A stretch of 54,398 nt of DNA. Source: Oceanobacillus luteolus. GTDB taxonomy: Bacteria > Bacillota > Bacilli > Bacillales > Amphibacillaceae. Both the position numbers and the translations under genes were made by a program. The DNA lies in assembly GCF_023715655.1 (NCBI RefSeq), contig NZ_JAMBON010000021.1:1-54398 (forward strand), read 5' to 3'. Below are positions 46,978 to 54,398 of this stretch, in pieces (within the stretch, counting starts at the first letter, position 1; the number at the start of each line of letters is the position of its first letter). The notes below the pieces were generated by a model. That model was not told where the DNA came from. It did not search any database and saw nothing but the letters and a program-made list of their open reading frames with translations.

Positions 46978-47665
46978 TATGGTTTCGATTGAAAATCGGA
47001 TAGAGCTGTAAATCTTTACCTTTCTCATATTCTGCAAGGAAAATATCCTTCAACTTGTAATTTCTCTTGTCTAATTGCTCCATCAACCATGCTTCAGTTA
47101 AATTCTTTTCCCTCAGGTTGTCATAAATGATTTCACCGTCACTGATTAACGTGACTGGCAAAGCTGTTTTTACTGGAGAAAACTTCATATCCTTCCGTGT
47201 AGGAATCTGAAAATCCGACTTTTTTAATACAGATACTGTACCATCCATTTCGAGAATAGCATATTCCACTTCCTCAATGGAAAAAACATCTTTCGCCCGA
47301 AGCATATGCTTCAACTGGTTAATATCCAATTTGTTTTTCTTCATTTCATCCCGAACGAATTTCCCATTATAAATGACGATTACAGGGTTTCCTTCAAGCA
47401 AGTGACGTGATCGCTTATACCGTTGTGTAATAAATTCGGTAACATACATCAGACCACCCCATACAACGACAACGAAGAATATCTGAGGTATTCCATTATT
47501 GTCATCATAAAGTGCATTGCCAATTAATTCCCCAAGAACAATCGCGGAAATAAAATCAAACGCTGTAATCTGTGATATTTGCGTTCTTCCGAGGATTTTA
47601 GTGAGGGCAAAAAGTGCGACAAATCCAAAGACTAGATCAAAAAACATTTCGGTGAACCCTTGCAT
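46961..47665 (-). CDS. DUF421 (YetF-like) membrane protein
   Basis: A 234-residue protein with three N-terminal membrane helices and a cytosolic DUF421 domain (LLEGNPVIVIYNGKFVRDEMKKNKLDINQL … EVEYAILEMDGTVSVL). B. subtilis YetF, YdfS and YrbG are of this family; YdfS and relatives affect spore resistance and germination, function unproven. The start at 47665 is chosen because GGAGGG lies 8 bases before it; in-frame starts further out lack this. Confidence 0.88.
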   Translation of the reverse strand: MQGFTEMFFDLVFGFVALFALTKILGRTQISQITAFDFISAIVLGELIGNALYDDNNGIPQIFFVVVVWGGLMYVTEFITQRYKRSRHLLEGNPVIVIYNGKFVRDEMKKNKLDINQLKHMLRAKDVFSIEEVEYAILEMDGTVSVLKKSDFQIPTRKDMKFSPVKTALPVTLISDGEIIYDNLREKNLTEAWLMEQLDKRNYKLKDIFLAEYEKGKDLQLYPIFNRNHKRWDV

Positions 47666-47797
47666 TTGTAATATCCCTCCAGTCAACGAGCTTAGTATCT
47701 CCAACTGAAAGGGTTTTATGTACGTTGTAATTGAAATATAGACCCGAGAAGTTTAAATGAAATTCGCTGAGTAGTTTCCTTGAAAACAATAAAAAAA

Positions 47798-47836
47798 GCA
47801 TGATATCTCCCTTTATAATAAATGGAGATAACACGC
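47798..47836 (-). terminator. Terminator after the yjcF-like gene
   Basis: On the minus strand TGTTATCTCC and GGGAGATATCA pair with mismatches around an AT-rich loop, then GCTTTTTTT. Confidence 0.65.
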
Positions 47837-47848
47837 TATTTTCATTCG

Positions 47849-48271
47849 TTATAATTCCTTCACCATAGTCACATGCGGTATGCCTGCATCCATAAATACA
47901 TCAGAAACGGTCTTGTAGTTTAGTTGATTATAAAAGCTTTCCGCATGAGTTTGGGCGTTTAGCTTTGCTTTGTTGACGCCATTTTCACGGATTGTATTTT
48001 CCATTTCTTCCATAAGCATTTGTCCGAAATGCTTTCCACGGAATTCTTTAAGCACACAAATCCGTTCAAGTTTCCCATAATCATCTACAAAGCGGATTCT
48101 GCCCGCAGCTACGGGCTGATTATCTTCATATCCGATAAAGTGGGTAGCTGTTTCATCATATTCATCAAGTTCTTCTTCTTCCGGTACATGCTGTTCTTCA
48201 ACGAAAACAGTCATGCGTACGAAAAATGCGTCATCTAGTTCTTTCTTTGTTGTAACTTTTCGGATTTCCAT
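47849..48271 (-). CDS. yjcF: GNAT acetyltransferase (YjcF-like)
   Basis: A 140-residue N-acetyltransferase. The acetyl-CoA loop motif is CVLKEFRGKHFGQMLMEE (near residues 72-90), with AGRIRFVDDYGKLERI before it. Substrate unknown. The start at 48271 follows AAGGAATA. The order yjcF-yjcG-yjcH is kept from B. subtilis; the spacing to yjcG is 7 bases. Confidence 0.88.
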   Translation of the reverse strand: MEIRKVTTKKELDDAFFVRMTVFVEEQHVPEEEELDEYDETATHFIGYEDNQPVAAGRIRFVDDYGKLERICVLKEFRGKHFGQMLMEEMENTIRENGVNKAKLNAQTHAESFYNQLNYKTVSDVFMDAGIPHVTMVKEL

Positions 48272-48278
48272 GTATTCC

Positions 48279-48791
48279 TTATTCCTTTCCAAATACGAAG
48301 GTATCGTGCACCGTCCATTGTCCATTTTCTAATTGATATAGAAGCTGAAAGCGATCAACCGTATCTTCATATTGATGATTTTCCATGTTGAGTCTGCCAA
48401 GAATATCGGTAAATTCAACATGTGTTAAGTCTTGTGCCAGTGTAACATGTGGAACGAAAGGATGTTTTCTCGTGTCTTCGAATTTTCCGCTATGCAGCTT
48501 TTCTTCAAGTTCGATAATTTCATCAGATGGTTCCACTTTAAAGTAGATTGTATTTGTAACCGGCTCAAACGAGCTTACTTTTGTAATTCTGAGAGGGAAT
48601 GGTTTTGTTTCATTTGCAATTCGCTTAAGTTCTGAAACAACTTCACTTAATTTTCCTTCGGCTATAGTAAAACTGCTCTTTAATGTAACGTGTGGTGGAA
48701 TCAAAGCATAATGTGGATCATATCTTTTCCGATAGGAGTTAGCAGCGTCTTGTATTTCTTTCGATGGAAAGTAAGCAATTCCAAAATTCAT
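48279..48791 (-). CDS. yjcG: 2H phosphoesterase family protein (YjcG-like)
   Basis: A 170-residue protein with the two H-x-T motifs of the 2H phosphoesterase/RNA ligase-like fold: PPHVTLKSSF (near 39) and VPHVTLAQDL (near 120). Those motifs usually cleave cyclic phosphodiesters or 2'-5' RNA linkages; the substrate is unknown. ATG at 48791 is preferred since GGGAGG is 7 bases upstream; ATG at 48794 is too close. Confidence 0.88.
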   Translation of the reverse strand: MNFGIAYFPSKEIQDAANSYRKRYDPHYALIPPHVTLKSSFTIAEGKLSEVVSELKRIANETKPFPLRITKVSSFEPVTNTIYFKVEPSDEIIELEEKLHSGKFEDTRKHPFVPHVTLAQDLTHVEFTDILGRLNMENHQYEDTVDRFQLLYQLENGQWTVHDTFVFGKE

Positions 48792-48942
48792 CATAAAACC
48801 TCCCGTTTAATTTTCTCTGTATGAATTATTTTTTATTATAGCAAACTTAGCAAAATAAGCTACAAAGTTTTTAGCTTCTTTAGAAATTTCACTGTTTTTT
48901 CATAAAATATCATTGAAAATTAACTGGTAAAAGATAATTTAG

Positions 48943-49668
48943 TTAATCGATGATGCTTGTCAACGCGCGTATCATATCTTTTTGCCAATATTTCCACGTG
49001 TGTAATCCGTCTTCCAACTCATGATAGATATAATTGCTGTTTTTACTCGATAAAAATTCATTTAGTTCACGGTTCGGGGTTAATTGATCTTCAATCTTCC
49101 CGTCAGATAGTTCTGCTTTGTCTTCTTTTTCACCAATCGTGTGGTAAATATCCAAGGAACTTAAATCTTTAGCTTGCTTCACTTTTTCCATTATGGCTTC
49201 ATCGACATATGGGGAATGTAATATCACTTTACCAAAAGTGTTGGGATACTTTAACGCTGTTAATAAAGCAAATGTCCCAGCGAGTGAATCGCCCATCAAT
49301 ATCCGTGATTTACCCATATGATAAGTAGGAAGCTCATTGTCTAATAGGGGTACGACTTCTTTTACGAGGAACTTTGTAAAAGCATCGTGTTCTTCACCGT
49401 TCGGATGATATTTCTTCCGTCGGTCATACCTATTTTTATAATGGATCCCTACGAAAATCGTATTCGTTAATTCGTAGTCTTCGTGGAGTCGGTCGCTATA
49501 TGTTGCAATGCGTCCCATTTGAAAATAGTCGTCCCCGTCAAACATGATGCAAATATTATACTTGTAAAGGTCGGAGAAAGTTTCAGGAAAATAGATTTTA
49601 ATTACTTTCGTTTCATGAAGATATATACTATCAATTTCTCTGTCTACCATCTTACCTTTTCTAGCCAA
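48943..49668 (-). CDS. yjcH: Esterase-like alpha/beta hydrolase (YjcH-like)
   Basis: A 241-residue protein of the putative esterase (Esterase D/Fes-like) fold. The nucleophile elbow is GDSLAG (near residue 129), with NICIMFDGDDYF as the oxyanion strand; a His near 226 (DGLHTWKYW) completes a triad. The start is TTG, with GAGGTG 7 bases upstream. Substrate unknown. It is the third gene of the yjcFGH group but is separated from yjcG by a 150-base gap. Confidence 0.82.
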   Translation of the reverse strand: MARKGKMVDREIDSIYLHETKVIKIYFPETFSDLYKYNICIMFDGDDYFQMGRIATYSDRLHEDYELTNTIFVGIHYKNRYDRRKKYHPNGEEHDAFTKFLVKEVVPLLDNELPTYHMGKSRILMGDSLAGTFALLTALKYPNTFGKVILHSPYVDEAIMEKVKQAKDLSSLDIYHTIGEKEDKAELSDGKIEDQLTPNRELNEFLSSKNSNYIYHELEDGLHTWKYWQKDMIRALTSIID

Positions 49669-49734
49669 TAGACTACACCTCTTGTTATATTTAGTACTTT
49701 CAGTTTACCATTTCTCATGTTGATGTTCTATTTC

Positions 49735-51564
49735 TTAGTTCGCTTGCTCGAGCAGCTGACTTTGGTGCAATTCGTAGTATGCTCCTTTTTGTTTGAGGAG
49801 TGCTTCATGATTCCCTTTTTCAATGATTCTTCCGTGTTCCAGCATAATGATCGTATCCGCTTCTTGCACCGTATTCAATCTGTGGGCGATGACAAAACTG
49901 GTTCTGCCTTTCATGAGTCTTTTTAGTGCGTCCTGGATCTTCAGCTCGGTGATCGTATCAATATTACTCGTTGCTTCATCTAAAATTAAGATGGAAGGAT
50001 TCGCAATCAATGCCCGGGCAATCGTAAGCAGCTGCTTTTGTCCTTGGCTGATTCCGCTTCCAGTCTGATCAAGGATCGTGTCATAGCCATCATGAAGCTT
50101 CATAATGAAATCATGGGCATTGGCATCTTTTGCTGCTTGTATCACTTCTTCATCTGTTGCATCAAGCTTGCCATAACGAATATTTTCCCGGATAGTGCTG
50201 TGGAAGAGGAAGGCATCCTGCAACACAAAAGCCATATGTTTCCGTAAGCTGTTACGTGTGATATCCTTCAAATCAATTCCGTCCAATGTAATCTTCCCTG
50301 AATCATAGTTGTAGAAACGTGAAATCAAATTGATGATGGTCGTTTTCCCTGCGCCAGTATGCCCGACAAAAGCAACCGTCTCACCAGGTTTGGCTTCAAA
50401 GCTCAAGTTGTCGATGATCGTTTCTTCCTCATAAGCAAAAGTCACTTCATCAAAAACAAGATGACCATTAGTAGAGTTGATTTCTATGGCATTCTTTTCA
50501 TCTCGTTCCTCTTTTTCTTCATCCATCACATGAAACACTCGTTCAGCTCCAGCAATAGCAGAGAGGAGGATGTTGAATTGGTTCGATAATTCGTTAAGTG
50601 GACGAGTAAACTGTCTTGCATATTCGGTGAAAATTACAATGATTCCAACTGTCACCAGCTCTTGATTACTATAAATCGCAAGCAATCCACCGACTAATGC
50701 AATTAAACCGAAGCTTAAAAAGTTCAGCATGTTCATGATTTTAGGGATCAGACCAGAGATCATCAACGCCCAGAATCCAGTCTTTTTCAATTCGTCGTTT
50801 CGTTCTTCAAAAGCATCGATTACTTTCTGTTCTTGGGAGTAGGTTTTAACGACATGTTGCCCAGAGACGATTTCTTCTACATAGCCGTTTACTTCACCAA
50901 GATTTTTCTGTTGTAATTTGTATAATGGTCCAGTTCGTGAAGTGATCCATTTCATGGAGAAAAACATCAGCGGCACAATGATCATCGTAACCGCAGTAAG
51001 AATTGGACTGAGAATAAGCATCACGACAACCGTTCCAACAAGTGTCAGTACACTGGAGAAAATCTGGATGACCGACTGGTTCAATGTGTTGTTCACGTTA
51101 TCGATATCGTTTGTAAGCCGGCTCATCAATTCTCCATGCTGTCGTTTATCGAAATAGGAAATAGGCAGGCGATGGAATTGTTGGAATAAGTCTTTGCGTA
51201 AATCATAAACAGTATTTTGTGCGATGCCGATCATCCAATAGTTTTGCAGGAATATCGCTAGTGAATAAAAGAGATAGACAAATATTAAACCAATTAATAA
51301 CCTGCCTAATCCGTCCGTTTCTTGGGGCACGATGTAATGGTCGATGGAATAACCGATGAGATATGGTCCGAGTAATCCAAATCCAGAACTAAGGAGTACC
51401 ATGAAAATCACAAGAAGGAGCATGCCTTTTTGTTTGGACAAGTAATCCCAAATTCGCTTTAATGTAGCGCCCATATTTTTTGCCCGTTTCTTTTTTTCGG
51501 CATTAACCGAATCGATCGGCACTTTTTCATATTGAAAGGGGGCTTTCCAATCTTTACTCGACAT
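49735..51564 (-). CDS. ABC exporter half-transporter, canonical ATPase half (YfiC-like)
   Basis: A 609-residue fused membrane/ATPase half. Six membrane helices (about 50-350) precede an ATPase with Walker A GHTGAGKT, signature ISQGQ (in place of SGGQ), Walker B ILILDEATS with the catalytic Glu, and an H-loop His (IAHRL). ATG at 51564 is preferred since AAAGGAG is 7 bases before it; the ATG at 51570 is too close. It overlaps the upstream ABC gene by 11 bases, so they are translated together as a heterodimer. Confidence 0.9.
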   Translation of the reverse strand: MSSKDWKAPFQYEKVPIDSVNAEKKKRAKNMGATLKRIWDYLSKQKGMLLLVIFMVLLSSGFGLLGPYLIGYSIDHYIVPQETDGLGRLLIGLIFVYLFYSLAIFLQNYWMIGIAQNTVYDLRKDLFQQFHRLPISYFDKRQHGELMSRLTNDIDNVNNTLNQSVIQIFSSVLTLVGTVVVMLILSPILTAVTMIIVPLMFFSMKWITSRTGPLYKLQQKNLGEVNGYVEEIVSGQHVVKTYSQEQKVIDAFEERNDELKKTGFWALMISGLIPKIMNMLNFLSFGLIALVGGLLAIYSNQELVTVGIIVIFTEYARQFTRPLNELSNQFNILLSAIAGAERVFHVMDEEKEERDEKNAIEINSTNGHLVFDEVTFAYEEETIIDNLSFEAKPGETVAFVGHTGAGKTTIINLISRFYNYDSGKITLDGIDLKDITRNSLRKHMAFVLQDAFLFHSTIRENIRYGKLDATDEEVIQAAKDANAHDFIMKLHDGYDTILDQTGSGISQGQKQLLTIARALIANPSILILDEATSNIDTITELKIQDALKRLMKGRTSFVIAHRLNTVQEADTIIMLEHGRIIEKGNHEALLKQKGAYYELHQSQLLEQAN

Positions 51565-53281
51565 ATGCATGCTCCTTTCCGTGTTGAGATTCAACAATCT
51601 GTTGATATAGAGATGATTGTTCCAGTAATTCATGATGCGTACCAGTCGCTAGGATTTTCCCTTCATCCATTAATAGGATGCGATTTGCTTTCCTCGCGGT
51701 AGATATCTTTTGTGTAATAATCAGGATAGTGCAGTTGTAGGATTCAATGGCTCGTAATAATCTTGCCTCTGTCGCCAAGTCAAGTGCACTCGTACTATCG
51801 TCCAGCATCAAAATCTTAGGTTTACGGATTAACGCTCGGGCAATGGAAATCCGCTGTTTTTGCCCTCCAGACAAGTTGACGCCTTTTTGGCCAACCTTTG
51901 TATCATATCCATTTGGCAGATCCATTATCGTATCGTGGATTTGAGCATCTTTTGCTGCTTGAATGATCTCTGCTTCCGATGCGTTTTCCTTTCCCCATGT
52001 AATATTTTCCCGAATGGTTCCTGTGAAAAGAAGCGGGCTCTGGGGGACATAGCCGATACTGTTTCTTAATGTAGTGAAAGGATAATCTGTCACGGCTTTC
52101 CCATCAATGAACACATCACCCTTCGTCGGGTCAAAAAGACGGGGCATCAATTGGAAGATGGAAGTTTTACCAGCACCAGTTGCTCCCATAATGGCGAGAG
52201 TTTCTCCAGCATCCACAGAAAAAGATACGTCCTGTAAAACAGCTTCATTTGACCCCGGGTAATGGAAAAAGACATTTTTATATTCGACCGCACCATATTT
52301 GATTTCCAAATCACTCGTAATAACGTCTGACTCACCTTCATCTTCTAAAGATAACACTTCGTCTACACGCTCTGCCGACGCCTTTGTTCGGGAAAGTATC
52401 ATTATAATGAAGGAAAACATCGAGATTGCCATGGCGACACGGAGTGCATAGTTTACGATGGAAACAACTTCCCCGACTTCAGCATTTCCGGCAATCGACT
52501 GGACATTTCCAAACCAGATGATAAAAATCAAACTTAAGTTCATGATGAATAAGAGAATCGGCATGGATGATTCGACAAAACGGAATGTTGTTTTAGTTGA
52601 AGTCGCCAAGTCATCATTCGCTTCCATAAAACGATTTTCTTCAAAGTCACGCCGTGTAAAAGCTTTAATTAACCGCATTCCGGAAAGGTTTTCCTGCATG
52701 ACCCGGTTTACATTATCAACATTGCTTTGAACCTTGGCGAACATTTTACTGGCATATTTCATGACCAATAACAAAAAGAGAATCAATAAAGGTACGGTCA
52801 CTAAAAAGATCAGTGCCAAGCGGGCATTAACAACAAAAGCCATAATAACTCCACCAAGTACAAGGAAAGGGGCTTTTGCCATAATCCGTAATCCCATGAA
52901 GATCATATTTTGGATTTGTCTTATATCATTTGTAAATCGAGTGACTAAACCTGAAGTAGGATATTGGTTCAAGCTCTTAAAGGAAAAATATTGGATGCGG
53001 GAGAAGAGTTTCTGTCTAATATCGTAACCAAACGCGAAGCTCACGTGTGAAGAGTAGAATGAGTTAATGACTCCAACTACGAGGGATAATGCTGCGAGTC
53101 CAAGCATGATACTTCCCCACATGACAATATTTCCAACATCCTGCTGGATCACTCCTTGGTCAATCATCAGTCCAAGAAAGAGGGGCAGGAGGAGTTCAAT
53201 GGTGAGTTCGGTAAACATCATGATGTAAGCCACTATAATGGAAAACTTATAGGGCTTCAAAAAGGAAAACACATTTTTCAA
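51554..53281 (-). CDS. ABC exporter half-transporter, degenerate ATPase half (YfiB-like)
   Basis: A 575-residue partner of the downstream ABC gene: six membrane helices, Walker A GATGAGKTS, signature LSGGQ, Walker B ILMLDDSTS, with Asp where the catalytic Glu normally stands, and Gln in place of the H-loop His (IITQKIST). This one-sided degeneration is typical of heterodimeric exporters such as YfiBC or BmrCD, in which one site is inactive. Substrate, perhaps a drug or lipid, is not shown by sequence. It starts the two-gene operon. Confidence 0.9.
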   Translation of the reverse strand: MKNVFSFLKPYKFSIIVAYIMMFTELTIELLLPLFLGLMIDQGVIQQDVGNIVMWGSIMLGLAALSLVVGVINSFYSSHVSFAFGYDIRQKLFSRIQYFSFKSLNQYPTSGLVTRFTNDIRQIQNMIFMGLRIMAKAPFLVLGGVIMAFVVNARLALIFLVTVPLLILFLLLVMKYASKMFAKVQSNVDNVNRVMQENLSGMRLIKAFTRRDFEENRFMEANDDLATSTKTTFRFVESSMPILLFIMNLSLIFIIWFGNVQSIAGNAEVGEVVSIVNYALRVAMAISMFSFIIMILSRTKASAERVDEVLSLEDEGESDVITSDLEIKYGAVEYKNVFFHYPGSNEAVLQDVSFSVDAGETLAIMGATGAGKTSIFQLMPRLFDPTKGDVFIDGKAVTDYPFTTLRNSIGYVPQSPLLFTGTIRENITWGKENASEAEIIQAAKDAQIHDTIMDLPNGYDTKVGQKGVNLSGGQKQRISIARALIRKPKILMLDDSTSALDLATEARLLRAIESYNCTILIITQKISTARKANRILLMDEGKILATGTHHELLEQSSLYQQIVESQHGKEHAYVE

Positions 53282-53682
53282 AAGAATGACCCTCCAAGTA
53301 AGAAATATAATAATAACAATTGTTTTACTATTATAATTCGAATAGCTATAATTATCCAGTATTTTATTTCGGGAGTCGAAGTTTATTTTGAGGAGAGTTT
53401 GTATTGGCCTAATCGGGGTCAGGCTTAACTTTTAAAATTTCATTATTCTATACGCATTCCTTTACTACTACTCTTTTGTTTATGCTTTAGTTTAGGTATA
53501 TTCCGCGAATCGTCCGGGCATAGGTTCGTGTTTAGTCCGTTCATTAGTCCGGACTTGAAATGGAAGCAGCTTAGTAAAAAATGATTTGGTCATAAAGATC
53601 CAACTGGGATTTCGTAATAATTATGGTATGATAATAGAAGTTAATAAATTTCGATACATATAATAGAAAGAGGGGCAAAAGA
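53282..53682. other. Intergenic gap before the yjfB-like gene
   Basis: No gene is supported in these 401 bases. A short inverted repeat GTCCG…CGGAC lies at about 53537-53557. A TATGATAAT near 53626 may be a -10 element for the yjfB-like gene. Nothing else is recognised. Confidence 0.4.
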
Positions 53683-53877
53683 ATGGATATCGCTAAAATG
53701 TCTATCGCACTAAACCAAGCTCAAGTACAACAACAGGCAAGCCTTTCCGTTATGAAAATGGTGATGGATAAAGGGAAGGTTCAGGCAAATGATATGTTGG
53801 AGATGATGGGTGAGGGCGCGGCAGTTCCAACAGCAAATCATCCGCATTTGGGTGGGAAAATTGATATTCAAGCATGA
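53683..53877 (+). CDS. YjfB-family putative motility protein
   Basis: A 64-residue protein: MDIAKMSIALNQAQVQQQASLSVM and HPHLGGKIDIQA at the end, the classic start and end of the YjfB/DUF-type motility family. In B. subtilis it is part of the sigma-D motility regulon. It has an AGAGGGG ribosome site. No clear sigma-D promoter is seen. Confidence 0.85.
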   Translation: MDIAKMSIALNQAQVQQQASLSVMKMVMDKGKVQANDMLEMMGEGAAVPTANHPHLGGKIDIQA

Positions 53878-53984
53878 GAGAATTTACGTCTGTAATTATA
53901 GCAAAACTATCATTTTGTAAATAATGCTTGCATAGTTTGTAAATTTATTGTATAGTAATTATTGCAATCACGAATTACATATAT

Positions 53985-54057
53985 GATTCCGTAGCTCAGC
54001 TGGGAGAGCGCTACCTTGACAGGGTAGAGGTCGTTGGTTCGAGCCCAATCGGAATCA
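53985..54057 (+). tRNA. tRNA-Val (GAC)
   Basis: A 73-base cloverleaf: acceptor GATTCCG pairs with CGGAATC, D-loop AGCTCAGCTGGGAGAGC, anticodon stem CTACC/GGTAG around the loop TTGACAG (anticodon GAC), and T-arm GGTTCGAGCC. Discriminator A at 54057; CCA is not encoded. It is followed by a terminator. Confidence 0.95.
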
Positions 54058-54064
54058 CTATTCA

Positions 54065-54099
54065 AAACGCTTGTCCTAAAAGGGATTGAGCGTTTTTTT
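54065..54099 (+). terminator. Terminator after tRNA-Val
   Basis: AAACGCT and AGCGTTT arms, with an inner partial pairing, then seven T's. Confidence 0.8.
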
Positions 54100-54398
54100 A
54101 TGTTTAGAATGATTATAAATTGAACACTCTTGTTGTCCAATTGTTGTCCAAATAAGAATAACAAGTGTTTTCGCAAGCGAATTAGCATCTATTATAAGAT
54201 TTATCTAGGGATGTGAAGGAGTATGTTAAACTATGTATGTAGATTGTGAAAAGATGTACTTAAACTAACGAGGCAGCATTCCTGTAATGAACTAAAATGC
54301 GGGTTGTGTAAAAAAATAACCTCCTGATAGAATAAGAGAGTCCAAAAGCTTGCAGGCATTTATAGGACAAACTTATAAACCAGGAGGCTAATCAAGTG
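54100..54398 (+). other. Downstream of tRNA-Val, with repeats and a CDS start at the edge
   Basis: An 11-bp sequence, TTGTTGTCCAA, occurs twice head-to-tail at 54130-54151, flanked by an imperfect inverted repeat AACACTCTTGTT … AACAAGTGTT. At the very end AGGAGG (54383-54388) is followed by GTG at 54396-54398, apparently the start of a gene that runs off the window. No product can be named. The inverted CCTCCTG/CAGGAGG nearby might be the end of another element. Confidence 0.35.

Noticed and set aside
53537-53557. A single palindrome-like GTCCG…CGGAC as a fourth 52-bp array.
   Set aside because: No repeat at 52 bp is visible around it; only one short inverted repeat is present.
53910-54188. 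A 92-residue open frame on the minus strand across tRNA-Val.
   Set aside because: It is an antisense reading of the tRNA (its SDWARTNDL-type peptide is a well-known tRNA-derived artefact) and has no ribosome site.

Overview
The window looks like a piece of chromosome from a spore-forming, low-GC member of the Bacillaceae, perhaps an Oceanobacillus/Virgibacillus-like genus. The family call rests on gene content and order that follow Bacillus subtilis closely: addB-addA, a yitS/yitT/yitU/yitV/yitW block, med-fabH-fabF-yjbA-trpS, spx-mecA-coiA-pepF-yizD-(RoxS)-spxH-yjbI-yjbK-relQ-nadK-rluA-prpE, cotO/cotZ and yjcF-yjcG-yjcH. AGGAGG-type ribosome sites, a T-box and many hairpin-plus-U terminators agree. 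The genus is a guess.

Layout. 0-11 kb: addBA (recombination nuclease), then DUF418, DUF2157 and GDYXXLXY membrane-protein genes and a YisL-like gene. 11-13.5 kb: a membrane-anchored alpha-amylase-fold protein lacking its catalytic residues, with a 52-bp tandem array on each side. 13.5-20.4 kb: DegV, YitT, a lipoprotein, an Nfu-N protein, small proteins, a HAD phosphatase, a YitV hydrolase, a MIP18/SufT-like protein, UppP and small envelope-type proteins. 20.5-28.7 kb: a YjaV-like protein, Med, a FapR-type operator with fabH-fabF, yjbA, an IS3-family insertion inside a terminator, and trpS with its T-box leader. 28.7-29.3 kb: a third 52-bp array. 29.3-32.5 kb: NERD protein, metallo-hydrolase and DUF4015 protein. 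32.8-43.7 kb: the spx/mecA/coiA/pepF/spxH/relQ/nadK competence and stress block, holding two tandem RsaE/RoxS-type small RNA genes. 43.9-54.4 kb: MgtE, spore-coat genes, DUF421, yjcFGH, a heterodimeric ABC exporter, a YjfB-like protein, tRNA-Val(GAC), and the ribosome site and start codon of a gene running off the end.

Functional links. Spx, its degradation adaptor SpxH and the MecA adaptor lie close together, with CoiA and Med adding competence functions. RelQ and NadK share an operon. FapR probably controls fabHF. Each small RNA has its own Rex/ResD-like box at the same distance from its promoter, so both copies are probably redox-regulated.

Most unusual points: (1) three unrelated intergenic arrays, all with a 52-bp period and an imperfect palindrome in each unit; (2) the tandem RoxS/RsaE genes with matching promoters and a covarying terminator base pair; (3) the catalytically dead GH13 protein between two of the arrays; (4) an IS3 element inserted exactly in the loop of the yjbA/trpS terminator, with its own transposase broken by a stop codon.
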